Source: Coriobacteriia bacterium
GTDB lineage: Bacteria; Actinomycetota; Coriobacteriia; WRKU01; WQUG01
Assembly (NCBI GenBank): GCA_009778715.1
Contig: WRFR01000011.1
Location: 1 to 50,055 of the forward strand
Length of the DNA stretch: 50,055 nucleotides
Direction of reading: 5' to 3'
Shown: positions 25,275 through 33,617 of the stretch, in pieces
How positions within the stretch are numbered: position 1 is the first letter of the stretch
Layout of the letters: each line of letters opens with the position of its first letter
Translations under genes and position numbers: made by a program
The notes under the pieces: generated by a model
The model's database searches: none
Seen by the model: the letters and a program-made list of their open reading frames with translations, nothing else
Told to the model about the DNA's origin: nothing

Positions 25275-26218
25275 CTCCCCACCATGATGGGCTCGAGCAG
25301 TACCTGTAGTGCCGGAATATGCACAAACATCAGCACGCAAAGCAACGAGATGAACAGTGCCAGATAGAGGATCAGGCCCTTTTCTGCAAACAGATGCTCC
25401 GGCCGCTGCGCCGAGGAGTCAGGTTTATAGCAGATGTAAAGATAGAAGCAGAACAGGCCGCAGAGGAACGGAATAGCGATCAGCAGCTCAATCTTGTATT
25501 TGATCATGAAGATCCCGCAGAAAAACACCGCCAGCAGCGCATAGAAGAAGGCCGAAATCAAGAGCGATTTTTCGCTGTAATGCATGAACGACCGGCGATA
25601 TTGCCCTGCCACCTTCGCATCGCCTATCATGCGATACTCTGCGAAACGTTTGGCAGCCATCAAAAATGCCCCGCCCATCCAATAACCAAAGACGATACTG
25701 ACCGGGGGAGCTTTGGTTGTGGCGACCAGGAACCATCCGATAAGCAGACGGATAGCGTTGTTGACCGACTCTGAAAGAACATCGACATACGCGATCTCTT
25801 TCAGGCGGATGGGTGGCACATTGTAGAGTATCCCCATGAGCCAAAGCGCTGCCAACAACCAGAGCAGGGCAGAAGATTTCGCTATCAGCGCCAAGACGAA
25901 CCCCACTACACAGAAGAGAATATACTCCGTGATGATTAAGGCGGGGTTAAGATTATGGGCGACAGCCGGACGGTTTTTCTTAGTTGGATGGAAGGCGTCA
26001 TAGCGCGCGTCAAGCCACTCGTTCATAACGTAATTTGCTGAGGCGATCAGACAGGTCGCGATAACACCAAGGATCACGCGGACAAGGGGCAGGGAAAACG
26101 TATGGTTTTCAAGGCCCATCAGCGCTACTGCGATAACGATGCCAGGAAGGATGAACACCTGCTTGATCCAGTGATCGAAGCGAGCGAGCTTAAGGTATAG
26201 TCGCACCCTGCTCATCAT
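25271..26218 (-). CDS. UbiA-family polyprenyl-phosphate phosphoribosyltransferase-like membrane enzyme
   Basis: 315 residues with about eight to nine transmembrane helices. The UbiA Asp-rich motif is NEWLDARYD (NxxxDxxxD), with a second acidic region around YVDVLSESVNN. The N-terminal LKLARFDHWIKQVFILPG resembles decaprenyl-phosphate phosphoribosyltransferase (arabinogalactan pathway) more than quinone prenyltransferases. It would add a phosphoribosyl group to a polyprenyl phosphate. The start overlaps the stop of the upstream polytopic membrane protein by 3 nt; the HAD phosphatase overlaps its stop. It is the middle gene of a tightly coupled trio. A quinone-pathway role is the alternative. 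Confidence 0.75.
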   Translation of the reverse strand: MMSRVRLYLKLARFDHWIKQVFILPGIVIAVALMGLENHTFSLPLVRVILGVIATCLIASANYVMNEWLDARYDAFHPTKKNRPAVAHNLNPALIITEYILFCVVGFVLALIAKSSALLWLLAALWLMGILYNVPPIRLKEIAYVDVLSESVNNAIRLLIGWFLVATTKAPPVSIVFGYWMGGAFLMAAKRFAEYRMIGDAKVAGQYRRSFMHYSEKSLLISAFFYALLAVFFCGIFMIKYKIELLIAIPFLCGLFCFYLYICYKPDSSAQRPEHLFAEKGLILYLALFISLLCVLMFVHIPALQVLLEPIMVGR

Positions 26219-27573
26219 GAGGCGTCTGAATTCCGTGGCGCCCGGGCCTTACGCAGTGCGGTCACCTGAAGCACGCAGAACGTGAACACCGCGAAGGAGG
26301 CGACCCCGAACTCCCTGAACGTGAAAAACGAGTTCCAGTCCGAATGTATCGACGTGACCATCATGCGTAAGAACGGGAGCGTCGCGATCAGGAGTAGGAT
26401 CGCTGAAGTGCCGATGGACAGTTTGCGCAGGCGCGCCCAGGTTGCCGCTACTACTGGCGGCACACAGAGGATCACCGCTGCAATGGCGGAACGTACCCAA
26501 GCAGAACTATAGTGTTTGAGCACGTCTTGTCCCGAGCGCCCTATGAGGGTACCCAGGTTCGCAGGCAAGGCGAATCCGAATATCTGTGAAAGCAGGGGCC
26601 GGGCGCCCTCCGGGCTCGTGTACTCACCTAACCGTGACGTTGCGTCTGCCAGCACTCCGTATCCAAACATTGACTGGGTCAAAAAGATCTTAGCAGCCCA
26701 GAACCCGGCAAAGCCCAGAAGCCACAGGAGAGTCCACACCAGAAGGTGCTTGAAAAGATAGGCGAACTCGGATCGATGGTTGGAACGGAGCAGGCAGAGC
26801 GCTGCTACAACCAAAGGAAAACCCAGCGTCACCAAGGGAGCCGTGAACAAGTCGAGATAGGCGGTCAGGATGCCAAGAAGCAGGAATAGCTCAGGTCCCC
26901 ACTTGACGAGTTTGCCCTTCTTAGCAAGCAGAAGCACCGCGATGACACCGGCGCCCATGATATAGAACACGGGCATATACTCAAGGCACAACGGGACCAC
27001 CCAAACCCACATGAGCACAAGTGACAGGATAAAACAGGCAGCGACCGGCCAGTCGAGCATGCGCGCGATCATAAAAACTGCTGCCACAAATAGCACAGCA
27101 AGAAACACGCCATTGAGTATCCTGAGCCCGTTGTAGGAGAACAAGCTCCCAAAAATCTTCATCGGGATAATGAAGCCGTTCCAGTAACGTCCGTTATCCG
27201 TATCGGCGGCAGTACCCTGAAGTCGTGCTTTGAGTCCTGCGACCTCTTGCACGTTGTTCATCTCGTCGGGCTGGTTGGGCGGGAAATACGACCGGGGGAA
27301 AAGAGCGTTGGTCATGTTGGTCTCACCCGGAACACCAAACGAGAGTTGGTACATGTGCGCGTCAGCATAGTAATCAACGCGGGTCGCGTTGATATCACGT
27401 ATGAGCGCAGGACGCTGGATACCGGCTTTCTCGAATACCGCTAATGCAGTGGCCGACTGTTGCTTCAAAGCAGTCGAAGGAATGGCCTGAACCACGACTA
27501 GCGCGCCGATTCCAATAAAAAAGGCGGCCAAGAACAACAGCGCGATTACGAGAATGTGTTTTTTTATAGTCAT
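26215..27573 (-). CDS. polytopic membrane protein, GT-C-like, copy 1
   Basis: 452 residues. An N-terminal helix (HILVIALLFLAAFFIGIGAL) leads to a ~120-residue extracytoplasmic loop (DYYADAHMYQLSFG), followed by about nine more helices. Layout and the acidic/aromatic outer loop resemble GT-C glycosyltransferases that use polyprenyl-phosphate sugars, but I cannot point to a diagnostic DD or EXD motif, so the call is tentative. It is paralogous to the next gene upstream (shared MYQL...G, IFGS...YNGLRILN..., LGILTAY-DLFTAPLVTLG). It leads the coupled UbiA-HAD trio. Confidence 0.6.
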   Translation of the reverse strand: MTIKKHILVIALLFLAAFFIGIGALVVVQAIPSTALKQQSATALAVFEKAGIQRPALIRDINATRVDYYADAHMYQLSFGVPGETNMTNALFPRSYFPPNQPDEMNNVQEVAGLKARLQGTAADTDNGRYWNGFIIPMKIFGSLFSYNGLRILNGVFLAVLFVAAVFMIARMLDWPVAACFILSLVLMWVWVVPLCLEYMPVFYIMGAGVIAVLLLAKKGKLVKWGPELFLLLGILTAYLDLFTAPLVTLGFPLVVAALCLLRSNHRSEFAYLFKHLLVWTLLWLLGFAGFWAAKIFLTQSMFGYGVLADATSRLGEYTSPEGARPLLSQIFGFALPANLGTLIGRSGQDVLKHYSSAWVRSAIAAVILCVPPVVAATWARLRKLSIGTSAILLLIATLPFLRMMVTSIHSDWNSFFTFREFGVASFAVFTFCVLQVTALRKARAPRNSDAS

Positions 27574-27695
27574 GTGTTTATTCTAGCCAATCTCTCTATC
27601 GAGCGCACTTTTTTGTCTGCACAGTTTTCACTTCCACTTGCTACATTTTCCCCCGATGCCCGCATTCAGACAAAACCGCTATTTCAGGAACCTTT

Positions 27696-29177
27696 TTATC
27701 GCAACTTCTTGTGGTTATTATTCAACCGTAATTGCTTGATAACAAAACCAACAAAAACAAAGACGGCGAATAAAGTCACTCCCCACTCACGGAAAGTCAT
27801 GTAAGGGTGTTCCTCGCAGTGACCTGCTGTTATTATCAAACGACCAAGAGGTATGAGCCCAATAAGAGGCAATGCCAGTATACTTCCTTTTGAGGCGTTT
27901 TCTTCTTTGTTTTTTTTCAGGATCCCGAACAGAACACCCACGCATATACACCCGAGGATAAGGCAAGCAGCGATTATTGCACGACCAACCAACTTCGCAT
28001 TTACCGCAGTTGCATCTGACGCATGTGCGCCCATCAACGTTCCCAGATTCTTTGCAAGGGCTCGCATCAAAAGCCACAGATAATTTGGAGTTGTATAGCC
28101 TGCTTCATAAGCAACAGACCACCGCGAAATGCCCCAGGACGCCTGCCCGAAGCTCCCGAATGGAGCTGCAATCAGTATTTTCAGAGCCCAAAAACCTGCG
28201 TACCCTAACAGCCACATGCCCACAGCAGAAAGAGCAAAAAGCAAAATGCGACGCGCATCCTTTTTGAGGTTGCTTTTGAGCAGACAGACCACCGCCACGA
28301 CCAATGGGTAGCCAAGGGTGACCAAGGGCGCCGTGAACAGATCAAAATAGGCCGTCAAGATCCCCAGCAGGAGGAACAAAATGAAGGCATACCGCATAAG
28401 GATCCCGCGCTTTGCGAGCATCAATACAGCGATCACGCCGAGCGCAGCCAGGGCAAAAACACTGATGTAGGTCACACTCATCGGAACGACGAAAACCGTG
28501 GTCAATATACACGACACAAGAAATGCGAGCGCTGTCAATAAATCAACATTTCTCAGAAGTAAGATAAAACATGCTGTAAAGAGCACAAATAAGATTACTG
28601 AATTCAAAATGCGGATACCGGAGTAATCAAGAAAACTCCCGAATATCCGCAGCGGCACTCTGGTACCATCCCAGTACTGGGGATGCATGTAGTTCGGCTG
28701 TGCTCCATTTACTCGCTCCGCGAACGATTGAACCATCGTATCGTCAGCTGGAAATTTATCACCAAGACCATTTCGTTGATACCAATACGCATCATCCCAA
28801 TAATAACTGGCGCCTAATGCGCTCTGCCAAGCTTTCCCTATGGTCGAAGAGGATTGTTGCGCTTCGTCGTCAGTCGAAAGATTAGAGTAGTCGCCCATCG
28901 CCAACTGATATAAATGTGCCTCTGAATAGTAATGGATGAGAGAATTGTTTTGATTAAGCAGGAGCGTTTTGCGTGAATCGGGAGAAAAAATTGCTACCGC
29001 GCTCTTTGCATGTTCCTCAATATATTTTCCGGGAATAGCTTGGACCAGCATAAGCATTAAAATGCCAAAAAATAAACTGATGATAAAAATCACCACTATG
29101 GTAAGCGGTTTGGGGGTATCGTTGATAAGCTTTTGAACCTTATTGCGTTGGCGTCGCTCGCCGGGTAATGACCCCAT
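27696..29177 (-). CDS. polytopic membrane protein, GT-C-like, copy 2
   Basis: 493 residues; paralogue of the protein encoded at 26.2 kb, with matching segments ALVTLGYPLVVA-type and YWDGTRVPLRIFGSFLDYSG, and about ten helices. Residues 1-22 are a basic cytoplasmic tail. Its DNA is visibly more AT-rich than copy 1 and uses A/T-ending codons more often, which suggests acquisition or different age. It ends 122 nt before copy 1. A GT-C-type transferase using the UbiA product is possible but unproved. Confidence 0.6.
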   Translation of the reverse strand: MGSLPGERRQRNKVQKLINDTPKPLTIVVIFIISLFFGILMLMLVQAIPGKYIEEHAKSAVAIFSPDSRKTLLLNQNNSLIHYYSEAHLYQLAMGDYSNLSTDDEAQQSSSTIGKAWQSALGASYYWDDAYWYQRNGLGDKFPADDTMVQSFAERVNGAQPNYMHPQYWDGTRVPLRIFGSFLDYSGIRILNSVILFVLFTACFILLLRNVDLLTALAFLVSCILTTVFVVPMSVTYISVFALAALGVIAVLMLAKRGILMRYAFILFLLLGILTAYFDLFTAPLVTLGYPLVVAVVCLLKSNLKKDARRILLFALSAVGMWLLGYAGFWALKILIAAPFGSFGQASWGISRWSVAYEAGYTTPNYLWLLMRALAKNLGTLMGAHASDATAVNAKLVGRAIIAACLILGCICVGVLFGILKKNKEENASKGSILALPLIGLIPLGRLIITAGHCEEHPYMTFREWGVTLFAVFVFVGFVIKQLRLNNNHKKLR

Positions 29178-29358
29178 AATACCATCCTGCTCTGATCCGA
29201 TTTTATTTCACTACGAGTATTTATGGTAGCAAAAAATATGCAGCTGGCACAATGGAAAGCATCAACCCACCTTGCGTTGATATCACGGTCGAACGCAAGA
29301 CATTGGATGCTGGTAATCGATCCTGGTAAAGGTGGCCCCGCAAAAACCATCCCACAGC

Positions 29359-29386
29359 AAGAGCGGCCCCACCAGGAGCCGCTCTT
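29359..29386. terminator. hairpin after the 29.4-kb cytochrome gene
   Basis: A 9-bp stem (29359-29367 with 29377/29378-29385). The U-tract is better on the plus strand (CTCTTTTCA) than on the minus strand, although the upstream cytochrome is on the minus strand. Confidence 0.5.
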
Positions 29387-29426
29387 TTCATCATGCAGAA
29401 CGATCTGCCAACTATCTATCAAGCGT

Positions 29427-30968
29427 TTAGAACCACAGATAGATCAGGTTTGCGCCGCCTGAACCACTATCCGGGTCATAGTTCTCGAAGAAGCCCGTAT
29501 AGAAGTTCATCTGGTTGATATCAGCACCCTTCAAAAGCGACATATCCGCATAGATGTGCGGGGACATGTTGGCGCCGACCTTGAGTTGGGTCGAAGTGCC
29601 CGCGGCAGCCAGAGAGGCTGAATCATTGGGTATGTGGCATTTGAGGCAAACGCCATCGGTGATATTGCCTACATCGCCCGTGGCGTCAGGACCAACCGCA
29701 CCCTGGACCAGAGTCACGGAAGGACTGACCAGCCCGGAGAAAGCGCCCGTCGGGGAGGTCGACGCTATTGAAGCCTGATACATCCACAGGTTACCCTTCG
29801 GCGCTAACAGGGTCGTTGGGTTGTTGGCGCCAGCCGTCGTGGAGATGTTGGCCCACTCATAGATCTGAATACCCTGGTTACCATGCGGGAAGGCCGTCGA
29901 GTTCGTAGCCTGCCCCACCGCGTCGTGGCACTGGTCGCAACCATAGGCACGCGCCGACAGGTTGGCAGCCATGCTCGCGCGGTAACCACCGGCAGCATTG
30001 CCCGGATGGCAGGGACCGCACTGATTCGTATAGCCCCCATTGGGATTAAGCTCATAGCCCGTGTTGATGCCCGGCGCCGAGCTGTGGCCTGTCATCGCAA
30101 CACCCGTAGCGCCGGTCTGCGCATTGGTGCGGCTGTAGGTCTGGCCCCAGGTCAGGTTCGCAAGCACCGAGTCAACATGGCAACCGGGACGCGAGCAGGT
30201 GTAGCCCGTTAGAATCGAGCGGGCCGCCGCATAGGAGTCCGATAACATATTGGTGTTTGTCGGAGTAAGCGGTGTGCCACCAAGCTCGGTGGGATACGTC
30301 TTGCCATCAAAGAACCAACTGGTCCCATCTGTTTGATGCGTGGCAGAGATGACCGGGTTGATCTGGTCAACGCTTTCGCGCGCAAGAAGCTGATCTTTCT
30401 CAGCGGTGATCTGGGCGTCATTGGTGTTGCCCAGCATAAAGGCATTCATGCCCCAATAAAGCGAGTTGTTAACGCCGTGGACGCCACCACTGTGACAAGT
30501 CGTGCAGGAGTTAGAGCTGTGCGGGCCACCCTGAGGGTTCGCGGGTCCAGCCCACTCAACGAGCAGTGACACGGGAGTCGCACCCCATGTGCAATGGCAC
30601 TGGACGCAGGACGCGCCGCCGGCCGTCAGGAACTGGTTGACCACGCCGCCGCTGTTGCTGGAAGGAGCCGTGCCGGTGATAACACCGATGCCAACTGCGC
30701 GGTGGACACTGTGGCAAACAGCGCACTTGGTCGTCGTGGTGACATAGCCACCATGCGGTGTGCCCGTAAGGGACGCGGGAGCTCCATTCTGTGTCATCAG
30801 GTGTTGCGCGCCGCCCCAGGACAGATAACCCGGAGTAGCAGAGCTTGTTGCCGTGCTGGAAGCCAAAGAACCATCTTTGGCATAGCCAGCGTACTTTGCG
30901 CCAGCGACCGCTGCAAAAGCAAAAACAAGCAGTGCCACTGAAGCAAGTACCAAAAGACATTTCTTCAT
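29427..30968 (-). CDS. secreted multiheme cytochrome with one CX4CH motif (paralogue B)
   Basis: About 513 residues from the ATG at 30966-30968 with GGAGG upstream. Signal peptide as in paralogue A. Heme motifs: CAVCH, CVQCH, CTTCH, CSRPGCH (CX4CH), CGPCH, CDQCH, CLKCH. It differs from paralogue A by a ~30-residue longer segment before CSRPGCH and a different C-terminus ending ...NLIYLWF. The first ~110 codons and the leader are almost identical to paralogue A at DNA level, which points to recent duplication or gene conversion. Likely an extracellular electron carrier. Confidence 0.9.
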   Translation of the reverse strand: MKKCLLVLASVALLVFAFAAVAGAKYAGYAKDGSLASSTATSSATPGYLSWGGAQHLMTQNGAPASLTGTPHGGYVTTTTKCAVCHSVHRAVGIGVITGTAPSSNSGGVVNQFLTAGGASCVQCHCTWGATPVSLLVEWAGPANPQGGPHSSNSCTTCHSGGVHGVNNSLYWGMNAFMLGNTNDAQITAEKDQLLARESVDQINPVISATHQTDGTSWFFDGKTYPTELGGTPLTPTNTNMLSDSYAAARSILTGYTCSRPGCHVDSVLANLTWGQTYSRTNAQTGATGVAMTGHSSAPGINTGYELNPNGGYTNQCGPCHPGNAAGGYRASMAANLSARAYGCDQCHDAVGQATNSTAFPHGNQGIQIYEWANISTTAGANNPTTLLAPKGNLWMYQASIASTSPTGAFSGLVSPSVTLVQGAVGPDATGDVGNITDGVCLKCHIPNDSASLAAAGTSTQLKVGANMSPHIYADMSLLKGADINQMNFYTGFFENYDPDSGSGGANLIYLWF

Positions 30969-31121
30969 AGTTTTCCTCCAATATTGAAATCCATGCCCCG
31001 AAGGTAGAATCACCCACTCTTATTATTATGCGCTCTTTTTCAGGAGGTTTCCAGAGGTTTTTTTAATTGTTATTAACTTATAAATATTTGTTGGTTTTTA
31101 CAAGGTTTTATGGAAATAAAA

Positions 31122-32747
31122 TCAACGGGTCGCAGACTGATCGAGGCGGGGAAACAGTGGCTCGCCTATTGTGATCGGGCTGCCAGCCGGCAGGCCGCCC
31201 CAGGCCGTCAGCTGCTCCAGCGGCGCAGTGTCGCCCAGCGCTGCTGTGCTGCTGCAATCGAGTGCTGGCAGGCCCAGGCGGCAGAGCACCTCGGACGAGG
31301 TCAGGGGCAGGACCGGGGCCGCGAAGAGCGCCACGATGCGCACGGCCTCAAGCGCGCCGTACAGTACCGCAGCCAGGCGGGCGCGCTCCGCGCTCCCCTC
31401 TTCGGCCTTCGCCAGCGTCCAGGGGGCCGAGTTCTCCAGATAGCGGTTGGCGGCCTTGACCAGGTCCCAGATCGCCTCCAGCGCTCCGGCATAATCCAGC
31501 GCTTCGAACGCGGCGTCCACCCGCGCGTAAAGCCCTGCGGCGATCTCGCGCAGCTCGGCGCCTTCGCCTGTGTCCGCGCACACCGATGGGTCAGGCACGA
31601 CTCCCCCACAGTATTTATGCACCATGTTGAAGAGGCGCGAGCAGAGGTTGCCCCAGTCATTGGCCAGGTCGCCGTTGTAGCGCTGCACCATGGCCTCGTC
31701 TGAGATCGAGCCGTCCGTGCCAAAGCTTACGTCGCGCAGAAAGTAATAGCGGTAGCCGTCGACACCGAAGCGCTCGATGAGAGCGGCCGGCGCGGTGGCG
31801 TTGCCCTTCGACTTGCTCATCTTCTCGCCCTTGGCCAACAGAAAGCCGTGCGCAAAGATGCGCTCGGGCAGAGGCAGGCGGGCCGCGTGCAGCATCGCGG
31901 GCCAGATCACACAGTGGAAGCGAATGATGTCCTTGCCCACGAAGTGCAGGTTGGCCGGCCAGCGCCGCGTGAACTCCGCGAAGCGCTGCTTGTTTCCGTA
32001 ACCGATCGCACTGATGTAGTTGATGAGCGCGTCAAACCAGACATACATCGTGTGGTCGGCGTCCCAGGGCAAAGGTACGCCCCACTTGACGTTGGCGCGC
32101 GAGATCGAGAGGTCCTTCAAGCCGCCGCTCACGAAGCTGATGACCTCGTTACGGCGCGTGTCCGGACCGATGAAGTCCGGGTGCTGCTCATAGTAATTGA
32201 GCAGCCAGTCCTGGTATTTGGAGAGGCGGAAGAAGTAGTTCTGCTCTTCGACATAGCGCAGCGGGCGGCCGCAGTCCGGGCAGAGCGGCGCGGGGGCGCC
32301 GTCCGCGTTGTGCTCGTGTAGGTCGAGGTCGCTTTCCGCCCAGTAGGCCTCGTCGGGGACACAGTACCAGCCTTCATAGGTCCCTGGGTAGATGTCACCC
32401 GTATCATAGAGCTGCTGCGCGAGCATCTGGACCGCGTGCTCGTGCTCTGGGTCGGTCGTACGCACCCAGCGGTCATTGCTGATGGCAAGCTGCTCCCAAA
32501 GCTCCGTGAAGGCGGGCGCCAGGCGGTCGACCCACTCCCGCGGCGAGCAGTTGTTGGCGGTGGCGGCCTCCTCGACCTTCTGGCCATGTTCGTCTAAGCC
32601 CGTGAGGAACAGCACGTCGCGTCCGTTCATGCGCTGGTAGCGCGCGAGCGCGTCGGCAGCGACCGTCGTGTAGGCGGTGCCCAGATGCGGAGCGGCGTTG
32701 ACGTAGTAGATCGGCGTGGTCAGGTAGAAAGACCGCTTGTCAGTCAT
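31122..32747 (-). CDS. metG: methionyl-tRNA synthetase
   Basis: A 541-residue class I synthetase. Signature HLGTAY (HIGH-type, residues ~21-26), LTGLDEHGQKVEEAA, and KMSKSKGN near residue 310, followed by the anticodon-binding helical domain (YNGDLANDWGNLCSRLFNM). The connective insert has CPDCGR as one Cys pair, but the other knuckle reads YCVPDEAYW with only one Cys, so the zinc site has lost or replaced a ligand. No C-terminal EMAP-like tRNA-binding domain is present. AAAGGA precedes the ATG. Confidence 0.97.
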   Translation of the reverse strand: MTDKRSFYLTTPIYYVNAAPHLGTAYTTVAADALARYQRMNGRDVLFLTGLDEHGQKVEEAATANNCSPREWVDRLAPAFTELWEQLAISNDRWVRTTDPEHEHAVQMLAQQLYDTGDIYPGTYEGWYCVPDEAYWAESDLDLHEHNADGAPAPLCPDCGRPLRYVEEQNYFFRLSKYQDWLLNYYEQHPDFIGPDTRRNEVISFVSGGLKDLSISRANVKWGVPLPWDADHTMYVWFDALINYISAIGYGNKQRFAEFTRRWPANLHFVGKDIIRFHCVIWPAMLHAARLPLPERIFAHGFLLAKGEKMSKSKGNATAPAALIERFGVDGYRYYFLRDVSFGTDGSISDEAMVQRYNGDLANDWGNLCSRLFNMVHKYCGGVVPDPSVCADTGEGAELREIAAGLYARVDAAFEALDYAGALEAIWDLVKAANRYLENSAPWTLAKAEEGSAERARLAAVLYGALEAVRIVALFAAPVLPLTSSEVLCRLGLPALDCSSTAALGDTAPLEQLTAWGGLPAGSPITIGEPLFPRLDQSATR

Positions 32748-32821
32748 ATGAGTGGTTCCTTTGGTGTGTGGACGGTTTTTTCTATCCTAACATGAGTGCG
32801 CGCCGGGAGCGGTACCTTTTG

Positions 32822-33613
32822 TCACGCCTTGATTGCTGGAGAAACCAGGAGCACACACTCACCCTTGATGCTGGGGCGGGCGGCGAGGTTAGCGGCCAGC
32901 TCCGGCAGCGGAAGGCGGACGACTTCCTCGTGCAGCTTCGTGAGTTCACGCGCCAGGGCGCCGGTGCGTTGGGGGAAGCGCGTGGCCAGCTCGGCGGCGA
33001 ACTTCGCCACCCGCTGGGGTGACTCGTAGAACACGAGCGTCGCGCCCAGCGGCTCCAGGGTGTCAAGCAGCTTCGCCCGCTTACCCGGCTTGCGCGGAGG
33101 GAAGCCTGCGAAGTAATAGGCGTGGGTCGGCAGGCCTGAGGCGGCCAGCGCGGCGACCGCAGCCGAGGGGCCAGGGATCACGACGACTTCTACGCCCGCG
33201 TCGCGGCACGCCGCGACCAGCGGCGCGCCCGGGTCAGAGATGGCTGGCATGCCTGCGTCGCTCACCAGCGCCAGGGTCTCTCCCGACGTGAGGCGCGCGA
33301 TGACCTGCGGGGTCTTCTCTGCGGTGGTCACATCATCGAAGCGCTCAAGCGGTGTGTGCAGGCCCGCATAGCTGAGGAGACCCCGCGTGTGGCGAGTGTC
33401 TTCGGCCAGGATCGCATCGACGCTCGCGAGGACCTCAACGGCACGCGGCGACAGATCGCCCAGATTGCCGATCGGCGTGGCGACCACGTAGAGCGTGGCA
33501 GATGACAGAATGGGGTCAGGCACCGTTTTGTCACCAAAAGCTGACAAGGGGTCAGGTACTTTGTCATGCTGACATGACAAAGTACCTGACCCCTTGTCAG
33601 CTTCCTTTGTCAC
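32822..33613 (-). CDS. rsmI: 16S rRNA 2'-O-methyltransferase RsmI with repeat-encoded N-terminus
   Basis: 263 residues if the GTG at 33613 is used. The conserved enzyme begins at LYVVATPIGNLGD and has AEDTRHTRGLL, LVSDAGMPAISDPG (SAM site) and VVIPGPSAAVAAL. It methylates C1402 of 16S rRNA. The ~38 residues before LYVV are encoded by three palindromic elements, and no good ribosome site is visible for the GTG at 33613; an internal GTG within the repeat is an alternative. The TGA stop starts a partial copy of the same element. The family's usual start is a few residues before LYVV, so the native start was probably displaced. Confidence 0.9.
   Translation of the reverse strand: MTKEADKGSGTLSCQHDKVPDPLSAFGDKTVPDPILSSATLYVVATPIGNLGDLSPRAVEVLASVDAILAEDTRHTRGLLSYAGLHTPLERFDDVTTAEKTPQVIARLTSGETLALVSDAGMPAISDPGAPLVAACRDAGVEVVVIPGPSAAVAALAASGLPTHAYYFAGFPPRKPGKRAKLLDTLEPLGATLVFYESPQRVAKFAAELATRFPQRTGALARELTKLHEEVVRLPLPELAANLAARPSIKGECVLLVSPAIKA
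33503..33533. repeat. palindromic element, variant copy 4
   Basis: A 31-bp variant in the opposite orientation to the copy at 15097. Arms: TGACAGAA (33503-33510) and TTTTGTCA (33526-33533), with centre TGGGGTCAGGCACCG. It overlaps the start region of rsmI. Confidence 0.85.
33538..33603. repeat. 66-bp palindrome formed by two head-to-head elements
   Basis: Two 25-bp units, 33542-33566 (reverse) and 33575-33599 (forward), are exact reverse complements. With flanks they make perfect 31-bp arms around a 4-nt centre CTGA (33569-33572). Each unit is itself palindromic. It sits between the DUF362 gene and rsmI. Confidence 0.93.
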
Positions 33614-33617
33614 GTCG

